Below are positions 54,935 to 64,000 of a stretch of 64,000 nt of DNA, piece by piece. Location of the stretch: NCBI RefSeq assembly GCF_023278565.1, contig NC_064679.1, positions 62,001-126,000 on the forward strand, read 5' to 3'. This DNA is from Colletotrichum lupini. Taxonomy: Eukaryota > Ascomycota > Sordariomycetes > Glomerellales > Glomerellaceae. Each line of letters opens with the position of its first letter. Position 1 is the first letter of the stretch. Under the pieces are notes generated by a model. The model was not told where the DNA came from, did no database searches, and saw only the letters and a list, made by a program, of their open reading frames with translations. The position numbers and the translations under genes were made by a program.

Positions 54935-56729
54935 ATGTTATTGAACCCGCTCTCTGTGGCGGCTATCCTTGGAGCCCTTTTGGTGTTCTACCTGGCACGC
55001 TGCTATTCATCCCCCTTGTGGAGAATCCCCGGGCCAGCACTGTCCAAAATCACCTCAATCGCTCTGAGATGGCACGAGTTCGGCGCAAATCGAACGCTGT
55101 ACATCCACTCTTTGCACTTGAAGTATGGCCCAGTCGTGCGAATCGCTCCCAAAGAAGTTTCATATACGTCTTATGAGGCTGTCAAGGAGATTTACGGATC
55201 ACTCGGAAGTGGTTATGACAAGCATCGTTTCTACAACCTCTTCAAGGTTTTCGGGCGCAGGTAAGTGCCGATATTACATGGAAAATCTTGAGATGGCGCT
55301 GACCGTGAGTTTTGCGCTCGTGATTTAGAACCATGTTTTCAACCCTTGTGAAGGGCGATGTAAGTTACCTAGCTTTACGACTTGTATGGGGCAGAAAATC
55401 TAACTTTTACTTAGCACGCGAAGCGCAAGCGTATCATTGCCGATCGCTATGCTAATAGCAATGTGGTGAAGCCCATAGCGCTGAGCGGTATTGAGAAGCG
55501 TGCGAAGAGTTTGTCGGGCAGTGTGCTGATGCAGCAAGTGCAAGTGTGAATGTCTATGTAAGTTCAAATCTTCAAGCACGAAGAAGTGGCGGCGAGTCCT
55601 GTATCAGTAACACTGACACTCTTGTCCCTGATCACCAGGTCAAGCTTCACTCTTACGCTTGTGACTGCGTGACCCATCACTTGTTCCACCCTTACGGAAC
55701 CAATAGTCTCCAGAAACAGGAAGACACGGACATGATGGAGCAAGTCACGACGGACGATAGTCTACGAAGTGAGGTTTCCCGAGTTGATATGCAGTGGCGT
55801 GCTTGCTAACCCTCAACTTACCAATCAGACCGCCTTATCCAGCATCACTATCCCGTCTTTTACCAGTACTTCTCTAAGATTCTTGACCTGTTCTTCGATC
55901 CACGAACCACGCCCCTTGCTAAGGACTTCGTTGTTGGTGCTACCTCCAAAATTGATCCCGCGCCGTTCACCCTGTTAAGCCGCCTTCAAGACAAGAGGGA
56001 AAGCGGCAGCAGCGTCAACCAGATGGACGCCATTGACATCGCCGCGGAATGTACGGATCACATGGTAGCTGGCATCGATACAACGGGTGATTCGCTGTGT
56101 TTCTTGTTGTGGGAACTGTCACAGCCGGCATCTCTCGAGATTCAACGGAAACTCCGGGAGGAGATTCGAGAGAATCCAGACGCCTCTTTTGACAAGCTTT
56201 CTTACCTTGATGCCGTGGTTCAAGAAGGCCTCCGATGCTATCCTGCGATTCCAATGTCCCTACCTCGCGTGGTCCCACCGGGAGGGAAGACCGTCGATGG
56301 CTACTTTGTTTCCGAGGGTACCATCGTGAGCAGCCAGGCCTACTCGGTTCACCGCAACAACGACGCAGTCTTCCCCAACCCTGAAACCTTCAGCCCTGAA
56401 CGCTGGCTATCCCCCACCGGAGAAGCCGAGAGAAAGAGACACATGTTTGCTTTTGCTCATGGTGGAAGAGGCTGTGTCGGAAAACAGTAAGGGCTTACAC
56501 TACCTTGCCACGGACTATGGGCGCGAGCCTATGCTAACTTTGAAACAGCCTTGCATTGGCAGAGATGAAGATTTTACTCCGTGGCATATACGGACGATAT
56601 TCCACTGTACCAGATCCTTCCATCACTCCCGAGAGTATGCGATCTCACGACCAGATCATTTCTGCCCGGCCATACGGACAACGGTGTCTCTTGCGATTCG
56701 TTCCTATTGCGAATGAAGAGGCTGTATAA
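54935..56729 (+). pseudogene. Cytochrome P450 monooxygenase with a one-base deletion
   Basis: Six exons are readable: 54935–55260, 55329–55359, 55415–55557, 55639–55768, 55829–56486 and 56549–56729, together about 489 residues. The N-terminus MLLNPLSVAAILGALLVFYL is a membrane anchor, followed by the hinge WRIPGP. Later landmarks are the I-helix GIDTTGDSLCFLLWELS, the K-helix EGLRCYP (ExxR), PERW, and the haem loop FAHGGRGCVG with the ligand cysteine encoded at 56473–56475. In exon 3 the frame changes between EKRAK and FVGQCADAASASV, near 55506–55511. One base, probably a G in an AAGGAG context, is missing, and without it translation stops about 14 codons later. No alternative intron repairs this, and the site is not a long homopolymer, so real loss is more likely than sequencing error. 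All other P450 landmarks are intact, so inactivation looks recent. Substrate unknown. Confidence 0.85.
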
Positions 56730-57980
56730 GCGACTGTTGGTCACTTCTCTTTGAACTGACATGACGGGAATATGCTTGAAATCGCGAGGTGAGTGACTAA
56801 TGCTCAAGTTGTGAAGAGGCGGACTAGAGATGATTGTAGTAGCGTTCTGAACAGTTGTTGGTCAGCAGCGCTAGAGCTAGACCCAGCAGAGGTCGTCTCT
56901 GTACAAACGGACGCTACAATAAACTTTTTCTAGTACGAGTTGATCACCTCTAGCACGAATCACTTCCAAGCTATCCGTGACCCGTCCACCATTGCTTCGT
57001 TACTGAACTGGGATTTCTACTTATCTTGTCAAGTTCTTGGCGAGACAATCTCTCCTGAAAAGCGACTTTGGGTTTCATCCCTCTGAACGATGTATTTCGT
57101 TCAATTTGTATCCGTACTCAAGTCACTTACCCCATTGCGTCGTCAAAACCCAAGGCGGGAGGCGGGGCGTGAACGCAACGGTTGTGAGTCAAATCATCCT
57201 TCAAGTGTGGAGTTGGGGTCTGAAAATCACGGGGGCCTTGGCCACCGGGAAATCCCACCGAGTCAGTGTCGGCATTTCATTGGAACCTTATTCATTGCTG
57301 GCGCTGTTGCCATGGATGGTGCAAATTGCGTAGGATCTCTTTTCAGCGTCGGTACTTTTGCTTCATGGCTCACGGCCAAGTGTGACGAAATCCGACTTGA
57401 TAGTGGATCACCAGTGTCGAAATACAATTCATCACCTTGCGAAAGAGTCTTGAACCGGCGGTGAAGGCATAGCTTTGAAGGCAGCGTACAGAGGTTCAAA
57501 ATCCAGCTGCTCAGCGAAATATATCGCGCATTCAATGCGAGAGCGAGCGCCTTTGATCAAAAGTTTGAGAAAGACTTCTCGTGGCTATTCACAATAATGA
57601 GTTGACGTGACGATGTGAAAGCTTGTCTCGGACGGAGAATTGCGCTCGCGAGGCCGGCGGATATAGCGGGCGCATGCAAAGGTTTTTACAATGAGTTCAG
57701 GCTCATTTTACACAGCCCACCTTGGTCGCGAATTAGTAAATTGGCATTTCTTTCTCTAGCTGTCACTCAGCCCTGGTCAATCAAAGCGTTGAACTCTAAG
57801 AGAGAGCATCTTGATCTAATCCTTGCTCAATAAGGTTGTAATCCACCGGACGGTCCGGGATGCAGTGCCTTTCGAAGCACACAAGCATGGCCTACATGCT
57901 GCAACGGGACCATAATGTAGTCTGTATCTCGACCACGGCAAACGATATGAGAAAGACGATCAAGTCAGTACAGGCAGGAT

Positions 57981-58004
57981 TGTACTCCGTAGTGTACTCC
58001 GTAG
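57981..58004. repeat. 12-bp tandem duplication
   Basis: TGTACTCCGTAG is present twice head to tail in non-coding DNA. Confidence 0.85.
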
Positions 58005-58220
58005 TAACCAAATACCCGCAGAGTCCGGGCCCGGCCTTGGACTCAGAAGATGTTCGTCTGTTAATGTGGAGCCCGTTATTCAGAGTTCGTGCTCTTTAAT
58101 CAATTTGACTTCATTACCTCTCTGAGTCAAACTCTCCTTGGTGATTGGCCTTGGCTCTCAACTTTACCGGACCGCCGGGCTCGGTCGGCACCTTTTGCCT
58201 TGGAATACGGCATGTACGGA

Positions 58221-58227
58221 TATATAG
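58221..58227 (+). promoter_or_regulatory. TATA box of the FAD-dependent oxidase gene
   Basis: TATATAG lies 112 bases upstream of the start codon at 58333. Confidence 0.55.
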
Positions 58228-58332
58228 CTTCTATAGTCGCCACGCCTTAATAACCCGGTCTTAGAAAAAAGCACATCTCCAGTCACTCCTTTGATTACCT
58301 AGTCATTCTTTTTTCCACAACTTCTCTTTGCC

Positions 58333-59727
58333 ATGCGTTCTCACCTTTTGTCGCTGTGCGCTTTCAGCGCCACATTAATTAGTGCCGCTCCCTCCGGCCT
58401 CGGCTGTTATGACGAGTCCGCCTTCAAACCCGAGGACATCATCCAACGCGACGTTCTCGTTATCGGAGGTGGAGCTACCGGAACCTACGCCGCCGTCCGT
58501 CTTCGGGACCAGAACAAGACCGTCGCCGTCGTAGAGCGCGCCGACAAACTCGGAGGCCACGTTAACACCTTCCGCGACACCGCGACCGGCGCACCTATCG
58601 ATTACGGCGTGCAGGCATTCATTCAGAATGACCAGACAACACAGTTCTTCGAGCGCTTCAACGTCCAGCTGAACGCCTCCGCTCTGTCTCCTTTCCCGAG
58701 CAAGATTGTCGACTTCAAGACCGGTTTCGTCGTCCCCAACGCCACGGCCGTCGACCCCAATACCCTCGTCGGGCCCCTGGCGAACTACCTTTTCGCCACT
58801 CTCAACTTTGACTTCTTGGCTGAAGGCGCCTACGATATCCCCGAGAACGTTCCTGAGGATCTTCTTCTGCCCTTTGGCCAATTCGTCCAGAAGTACAACC
58901 TGACCGAGGTTGTCCAAGTCGTCTGGATCTTCGCCCACGGTGTTGGCAACCTTCTCGAGACCCCAACTCTGTATGTCTTGCAGAACTTTGGCCAGCCCCA
59001 TCTCCTCGGTCTCTCCAGCGGCTACCTGTACGCCCCTGGTGGCAACCAGCAGGTGTACGACAAGGCCGGCGCTTTCCTCGGAAACGACGTCCTGTACTCC
59101 AGCACTGTCGTTGCCTCCAAGCGCTCTGATGATGGCGTCAAGGCCGTCGTTGCCACCTCCACGGGCCGCAAGCTCATCAAGGCCAAGAAGCTCCTGATCA
59201 CCATCCCTCCTACCATCCAGAACCTCGCGCCCTTCGACCTCGACGACTCTGAGACTTCCGTCTTCAACCAGTGGGAGAATGTCCCCTACTACGTTGGTGT
59301 CGTCTCTGACTCCGGTCTTCCTGACCTAACCAACTTCCTCAACGTCGATATTACCGCCCCTGATGCCCTTCCCTCCAAGCCCTTCGTCTGGCGCCTGGAG
59401 ACCGTCGGCGTTCCCGGCTACCAGACCGTCAAGGTCATCGGTGAGGCTGACTCTACCAAGGCCCAGGGCTTGGTCACCGATGCCGTTCGTAAGGTCGGAG
59501 CCTCTTCCAACAGCACCTCTGCGACTGGCGGCGAGTTTGCCGCTTGGGAGGAGCACTCCAACCTCCAGCTTCACGTTTCTACGGAGGCTGTCAAGGCCGG
59601 CTTCTACCGCGACTTGTACGCTCTTCAGGGAAAGAGAAGCACATACTACACCGGCAACGCTTGGTGCTCTGACTACTCTCCTCTGCTTTGGCAGTTCACT
59701 GAGAAGAGAATTCTCCCCTCCCTGTAA
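58333..59727 (+). CDS. Secreted FAD-dependent amine-oxidase-like oxidoreductase
   Basis: One intact exon of 464 residues in an excellent TTGCCATGCG start context. The signal peptide is MRSHLLSLCAFSATLISAA (cleavage near residue 19). The Rossmann dinucleotide motif VLVIGGGATGTYAAVRLRDQ (about residues 41–60) ends at the ribose-binding glutamate of VVERADKLGGHVNT, the GGH part being typical of the flavin amine oxidase/beta-cyclopiazonate dehydrogenase-like group. The middle has SSGYLYAPGGNQQVYDKAG, a substrate-domain feature of this group. The C-terminus (NAWCSDYSPLLWQFTEKRIL) lies near the FAD-binding end. Members oxidise C–N or C–C bonds on small molecules using molecular oxygen. The substrate here is unknown. 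The highly biased, C-ending codons suggest strong expression. It lies 1.6 kb downstream of a broken P450 gene, so both may once have belonged to one pathway. Confidence 0.85.
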   Translation: MRSHLLSLCAFSATLISAAPSGLGCYDESAFKPEDIIQRDVLVIGGGATGTYAAVRLRDQNKTVAVVERADKLGGHVNTFRDTATGAPIDYGVQAFIQNDQTTQFFERFNVQLNASALSPFPSKIVDFKTGFVVPNATAVDPNTLVGPLANYLFATLNFDFLAEGAYDIPENVPEDLLLPFGQFVQKYNLTEVVQVVWIFAHGVGNLLETPTLYVLQNFGQPHLLGLSSGYLYAPGGNQQVYDKAGAFLGNDVLYSSTVVASKRSDDGVKAVVATSTGRKLIKAKKLLITIPPTIQNLAPFDLDDSETSVFNQWENVPYYVGVVSDSGLPDLTNFLNVDITAPDALPSKPFVWRLETVGVPGYQTVKVIGEADSTKAQGLVTDAVRKVGASSNSTSATGGEFAAWEEHSNLQLHVSTEAVKAGFYRDLYALQGKRSTYYTGNAWCSDYSPLLWQFTEKRILPSL

Positions 59728-62103
59728 AGGAGATTTTGTTCATAGAACAGCGTAATTAGTAATTTGACATACCACTGCTGCGAACATCTTTCTTGGTCTG
59801 GTCAAACCAACGAACCTCTATCATTCATCTTTAGTGCTATCACCCACTGAGCCTTGACACCTGAATAACTTACAGTTTGAGTGACTACTTAGTCTCCAAG
59901 AAGAATGTTCTTTGGCTCATGGCTCTTAATGTCACACCGCGATATTATATACGTGAATGGATGCTAGTACGGACATGTGACTAAAAGTTGGCCTCCTGCC
60001 ATGTTTCTCCGCACGAGTTTCGAATTGAGTAATTAGAGCAGCGCCCCTATAGTATACTCCATTGAGCTCACAGAGATACAAATAGGTCCCTGTCAAACCA
60101 GCCTTGAGGACAGGTGCAAGGTCTGAAATCTTCCCGTCAAAAGTTTAAAATAGCTTTTTTCGTCCTGCTTCTTCAATGTTCAATTAGTTTTCAAATCTAA
60201 CAAGAATGCTCAGTGGAGTTGACCTGATACTCTACTCGTAAGAAAGAACTCAAGATTTGGTCTTATGGTATGCGAATATTGTTGTCCAGGTCCTCTGGTT
60301 TATATTGGCATTGCAAAACTGACCGAACGTTAGACATAGAATGGCCCTCAAAAAGGGGTGCCCCGTTTATGGATGAGCATCAGATATATGTACACATTAG
60401 GGCAAATGAATATATCGGCCAGCTAGTTGACTCTAATGTTTCTAACAAAATGTGCAGTCATAAGATCTTCTATCCTGCTCAACATCGGTTAGTCGCATTC
60501 TCCCATGTTTCTGGCCCCGGCGATCCTTCACCAACAGGGGATTTAGTTTAGTAATCCATTCACACACGAGTACCGGAGCTTTTTAGTCAACGTGCTCCAG
60601 GAATTGCGATTTTGAGGTGGATCAGCTAGAGGGTAGCATTATTGATCTAAATCTAGGCTCTCGTCGCTGATTATCGTCTTCGTGAAATGGGAATTTGTGC
60701 ACATTGCCTAGGTAGGGCACTTATGTCGTAGTCACGGTGACCTGGTCGTTCTAGTACACCAGAATAGAAGTTATCACCGTGATACGTCATCGTCAAGCAT
60801 GGAGGGGCTCTGCTTGAGGCATCGTCGCCACTCGTTCAAGTGAGAGGCTTCAAGACCAAGTATAGGTCCCAAGCTCTCATCTTCCCACCTTTGAGACATG
60901 TGTGGGGTGGTCGAGGCCCTTGCTGTATTTTGGGGCACCGTATTAATGCTGCAGTGGTCACATTGGGTCAGATTGTTATGCCTTGAGCACAAGCCTACTA
61001 CGCCCCTCTAGAGATCTTTGAATTAGCACCAACCCCAACTTTACAGACTCTAACGGCGAGAGGGAGAACTCAATGCTCAAAGCAACGAATTGCTCACATT
61101 GCAGAACAGAGCACTCGGCATTCAAAAGAAACATTAATCCTGTTCCAAGAAATTGGACACCCAGTCCAAGAGGCCATAGGAGACGCCGAGTTTCATGATG
61201 GCACTCGACTAAGCCTGTTCCTGCAGCCTGGGAAAACCTTAAGGCTGAAGTGATCTTGGCAGTCGGCCTGTCTCCGAGAGGTCGGCCTCTGATTTTACGA
61301 TTAGTTGGCGGCGCTGCGGACAGTCCCGCCCCCCGGACTCCGTGAACCGGCCGAGGTGGTGTTGTGGGGAGCTTCGAAAGCCACGACCAATAGAAATACC
61401 GATGCCGGCCTTCGGGGAGTTTTCATTGGTTTTTTCCATCAACGCATGAAAGGCGCGCCTAATCCATGAAGCATCAAGTCGCAAATACACCGCTGCCAAG
61501 GCCCCCTGTCAGAAGGTTGGGGGCTGGGTTAAGCTTGGTCACCAATAATTCCACGATCCGCCGGCGGCCTATTCCCCGAATGAGCCTATTTGGGAGGTGG
61601 GCAGCGGTCTAGAATGGCTGCTCGAGTCAGTGAGCATACTTTCTTTAGCAACCTGTCAGCAGTTTTGGGTGTAAGCGAGGAAGCATGCTGTTTCAGTCCA
61701 AGCCCGCAAACTCCGACAGAAACAACCAATAAATTGTTTCGGGTGGCCTTTGATGGGAAACCTCAGAAAATGGACAGACTTTCTCTAGCGGCTATGATTT
61801 GATGGTTTGACTGTAAGTAGCAAAGGCCTGTCCAGTATGACAAAATATCTCAAGGCAATTATGTCAGAGTAACATGGTCATTCGCATATGCTATCCAACG
61901 AATATGTCGATTTATTGAAGAAAACGAAAAGGCAGCCACCATTTTCTTCTCTCAGTTCCACATGGCTCGTGACCCAAAATAGCATGTTTTAAAACCACTT
62001 TATAGAATACCACACTATCTCTCATATATGTCGTCCGTTAAGGTCACCCGGTCTGACATATATATAGTCTAAACGGGGGGCTCTCGAGCCATTTAGAGTA
62101 TCT
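59728..62103. other. Gene-poor stretch before the second retrotransposon copy
   Basis: About 2.4 kb without a credible gene. Short open frames at 60270–60551, 60774–60992 (minus), 61239–61499 (minus) and 61590–61802 have no recognisable content. AT content rises toward the element border at 62109. Confidence 0.4.
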
Positions 62104-62108
62104 AGTAG

Positions 62109-62313
62109 TGTTAGTATCCCTATTACAGGGTAGTTAGTTCGAACCGTAATTAACGAAGAGATTAATTAAATTATATAAATATCTGCGTAATAAGTATAAA
62201 AAGGAGGTTCTAACTATAAGTTAGGCTAGCTATAATAATCCTAAATAAGGCCCCTAATTAGCCCCTATATAGTTAATTATATACTATAGTTAAATTAAAT
62301 TTCTAATTTAATA
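62109..62313 (-). repeat. LTR of the second Copia copy
   Basis: 205 bp, beginning TGTTAGTATCC, the unmutated form of the start seen as TATTAGTATCC and TATTAATATCC in the first copy. It defines the true LTR border. Confidence 0.93.
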
Positions 62314-64000
62314 CTAACTTTCTCTTTTTCTTATTAATTTATTTACTATAGTTAGAGGTATAATTCGACCTTAGGTCCGTTTACTAAGTCGTTTCTTTTT
62401 ACCCCTTTTTTTTATTCTTTTTATATAACCTATTTTTTTATTTATATATTAACTTTTTTATTACTTATAAATTACTCTAACCCCTTATTAAGGGTTACTT
62501 TTATAAAAGCGTTAGCGAGGTTATTATTATTATTAATCTAACGGATCTTAAATATCTCGCGCCTTTTATACGATTACCTAAGGGCTATAATATTAATTAT
62601 AAGCCTCTTTTTTTTTTATCCCTAATTTAATAAAGTATTTATATAGCGAATAAGAATCTATATAAATAACCGTTAGAATTAATAAAAGGCTAAGTTAATT
62701 AGTAATCTTTTTTAGCGTTATTAAAATTATATAAGAAAGGTTAATGCTGTTAATTATATTATAAACCTCTAACGTTAGTATATTTCTTATTATTTACTTA
62801 TTTTTAGTTAACGAATAGTAAATTATATTATTATATATAATAAATTCGCTCTTATTTATACTCTCGTTAGTTAGTATAATAATATATTTTAATTACGAAG
62901 TAAGGTCGTTATTATTTATAAATAACTTATTAATAAAGATATAGAGCTTATTAATTATAAGGTCGATTAGGTAATAAACGAGGCTTTAATTAAAATTCGT
63001 TTATTATTATTTAAGTTATTTATTAAATACTTCGACGTCTTATTTAGTTAGATCTATAGCCTATGCTACTCTAATATAGTTAAAAATCGCCTCGGGCTAA
63101 TATATATTTATAATATATACCCCTCGTATAAGCTTAGCCTTATATTACTTCTTAATATTAATTATATTTAGATTAATAAGGTTAATCTTCTCGCCCTACC
63201 CCTTTTATTAAAAAATAACGGTTTCTTTTTTAATAATAAGAATTTTATTATTAAATACTAAGGGGGCGTTTATTATAAAGACCTCTTTTAGTTTTATTAT
63301 AAAGCCCGCTTTTTAAAGCTCTTTATGTTCTTTTTTTATAAAGTTAATATTAAATAGGCTTAATATATCGTTAGTTTATATTTTAATAATTTTAAATTAG
63401 TTACCTTAGTACTTAGAAATTAGTAAGTACAGGTCGTACGTAAATATAATTATTAATTATTAATTAATATAAAAATCGTAGTATATAGCTTATTAATAAG
63501 TACCCGATTTTACGAGCCTATATAGTAGCTTAAGCACTTTAATAATCGTACTTTCTAAGTACTTACTAGCTATTTCTTTTAGTAAATAAGCTAGGATTTT
63601 TTTTATAAGCCCTATAGCTAATTAGGTATAAGCCTAGGTAATATTATAGCTCTAAATCTTATATCCCTTTTTTTATAATAATATTATTAATACTATTATT
63701 AATTATTAATTATAGCGCTATATAATAAGTAATTATATAAGTAGCGTCGCTTTCTTAATATTATTATACTCCTATATTATATACTTAAACTTCTCGTACG
63801 GTTAAGGTATTCTTTTCTTTTTAATCTTACGAACTATTCGTAATTTAAATATATAGAGGTTTATATACTTCTCTAAGTCGTAAAAGATAAATTAATAGAC
63901 CCCTCGATCGTAAAGAGTATCTATTTTAATAAAATCTAATCCCTTAAATAGCTTTTTAGTAGTTATAATTACGCTTTCTTTACGTAGTTTAATTACTAGC
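62109..64000 (-). mobile_element. Second copy of the Ty1/Copia element, cut by the window end
   Basis: It begins with a 205-bp LTR (62109–62313) and the same polypurine tract, then runs collinear with 43724–46560 of the first copy, without the nested insertion. Only the 3' part (RNase H and reverse transcriptase end) is inside the window. It is RIP-mutated independently of the first copy: many sites differ by C/T or G/A between the two. The five bases before it (AGTAG) would be its target duplication if the far end carries the same. Confidence 0.9.

Larger units (their letters stand above)
56730..58332. other. Gene-poor stretch with possible decayed coding
   Basis: No intact gene was seen. 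On the minus strand around 57440–57580 a short helix-like segment (IECAIYFAEQLDFEPLYAAF) reads open but ends quickly, and no neighbouring exon was found. A 12-bp tandem duplication (57981–58004) lies here. The right end holds the promoter of the FAD enzyme. Confidence 0.4.

Noticed and set aside
57263..57535. 90-codon minus-strand frame near the P450
   Set aside because: Short, interrupted on both sides and no family recognised; may be a decayed gene but cannot be supported.

Overview
The window is nuclear DNA from a filamentous ascomycete (Pezizomycotina, most likely a Sordariomycete; this placement is inference). The genes carry short GT–AG introns of about 50–85 nt, and the families are typical of such fungi: HET, HsbA, DHA14-type MFS, a secreted GH1 and a non-canonical adenylation enzyme. 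Euchromatic, GC-balanced gene blocks alternate with extremely AT-rich repeat blocks. In those blocks tryptophan and glutamine codons of transposon proteins have become stops, which is the signature of repeat-induced point mutation (RIP). No bacterial, organellar, rRNA, tRNA or CRISPR feature was recognised.

Left part (1–26 kb) is mainly core genome. It holds an ENA-type P-type ATPase (1938–5429), a sulfotransferase-like gene with a one-base frame break (5757–6536), a gene-poor stretch with a suspicious poly-G block (7.2–7.4 kb), a secreted HsbA-like protein (11.2 kb), a HET-domain protein (12.2–14.0 kb), a multi-pass membrane protein (14.9–16.3 kb), the chromatin remodeller SWR1 (16.7–22.0 kb), a complex I NDUFB8/ASHI subunit (22.8–23.4 kb) and a six-exon gene of unknown function (24.0–26.0 kb).

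Middle part (26.5–43.5 kb) is accessory. A complete but RIP-killed Fot1/pogo DNA transposon (26502–28388, TA target duplication, 44-bp terminal inverted repeats) is followed by a secreted GH1 beta-glucosidase, a stand-alone adenylation-domain protein, a ToxD-like medium-chain reductase, a 14-TM MFS exporter and an F-box/LRR-like protein. Adenylation enzyme, reductase and exporter lie within 6.2 kb and may form a small metabolic group, although no carrier-protein or synthase gene is visible.

Right part (43.5–64 kb) holds two copies of one Ty1/Copia LTR retrotransposon on the minus strand. The first is full length (43519–52152, 205-bp LTRs, 5-bp target duplication CTATC) and carries a nested 1.2-kb insertion flanked by a 12-bp duplication; the second copy preserves the empty site. 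The second copy starts at 62109 and runs off the window. Between them is a 10-kb island with a four-helix membrane protein, a cytochrome P450 broken by a one-base loss, and an intact secreted FAD-dependent amine-oxidase-like enzyme. RIP damage weakens toward the outer ends of the full-length element's LTRs.

No unmistakably new biological system was found. The items most worth follow-up are the unclassified nested insertion, the RIP gradient in the LTRs, the isolated adenylation enzyme and its neighbours, and the two broken genes.
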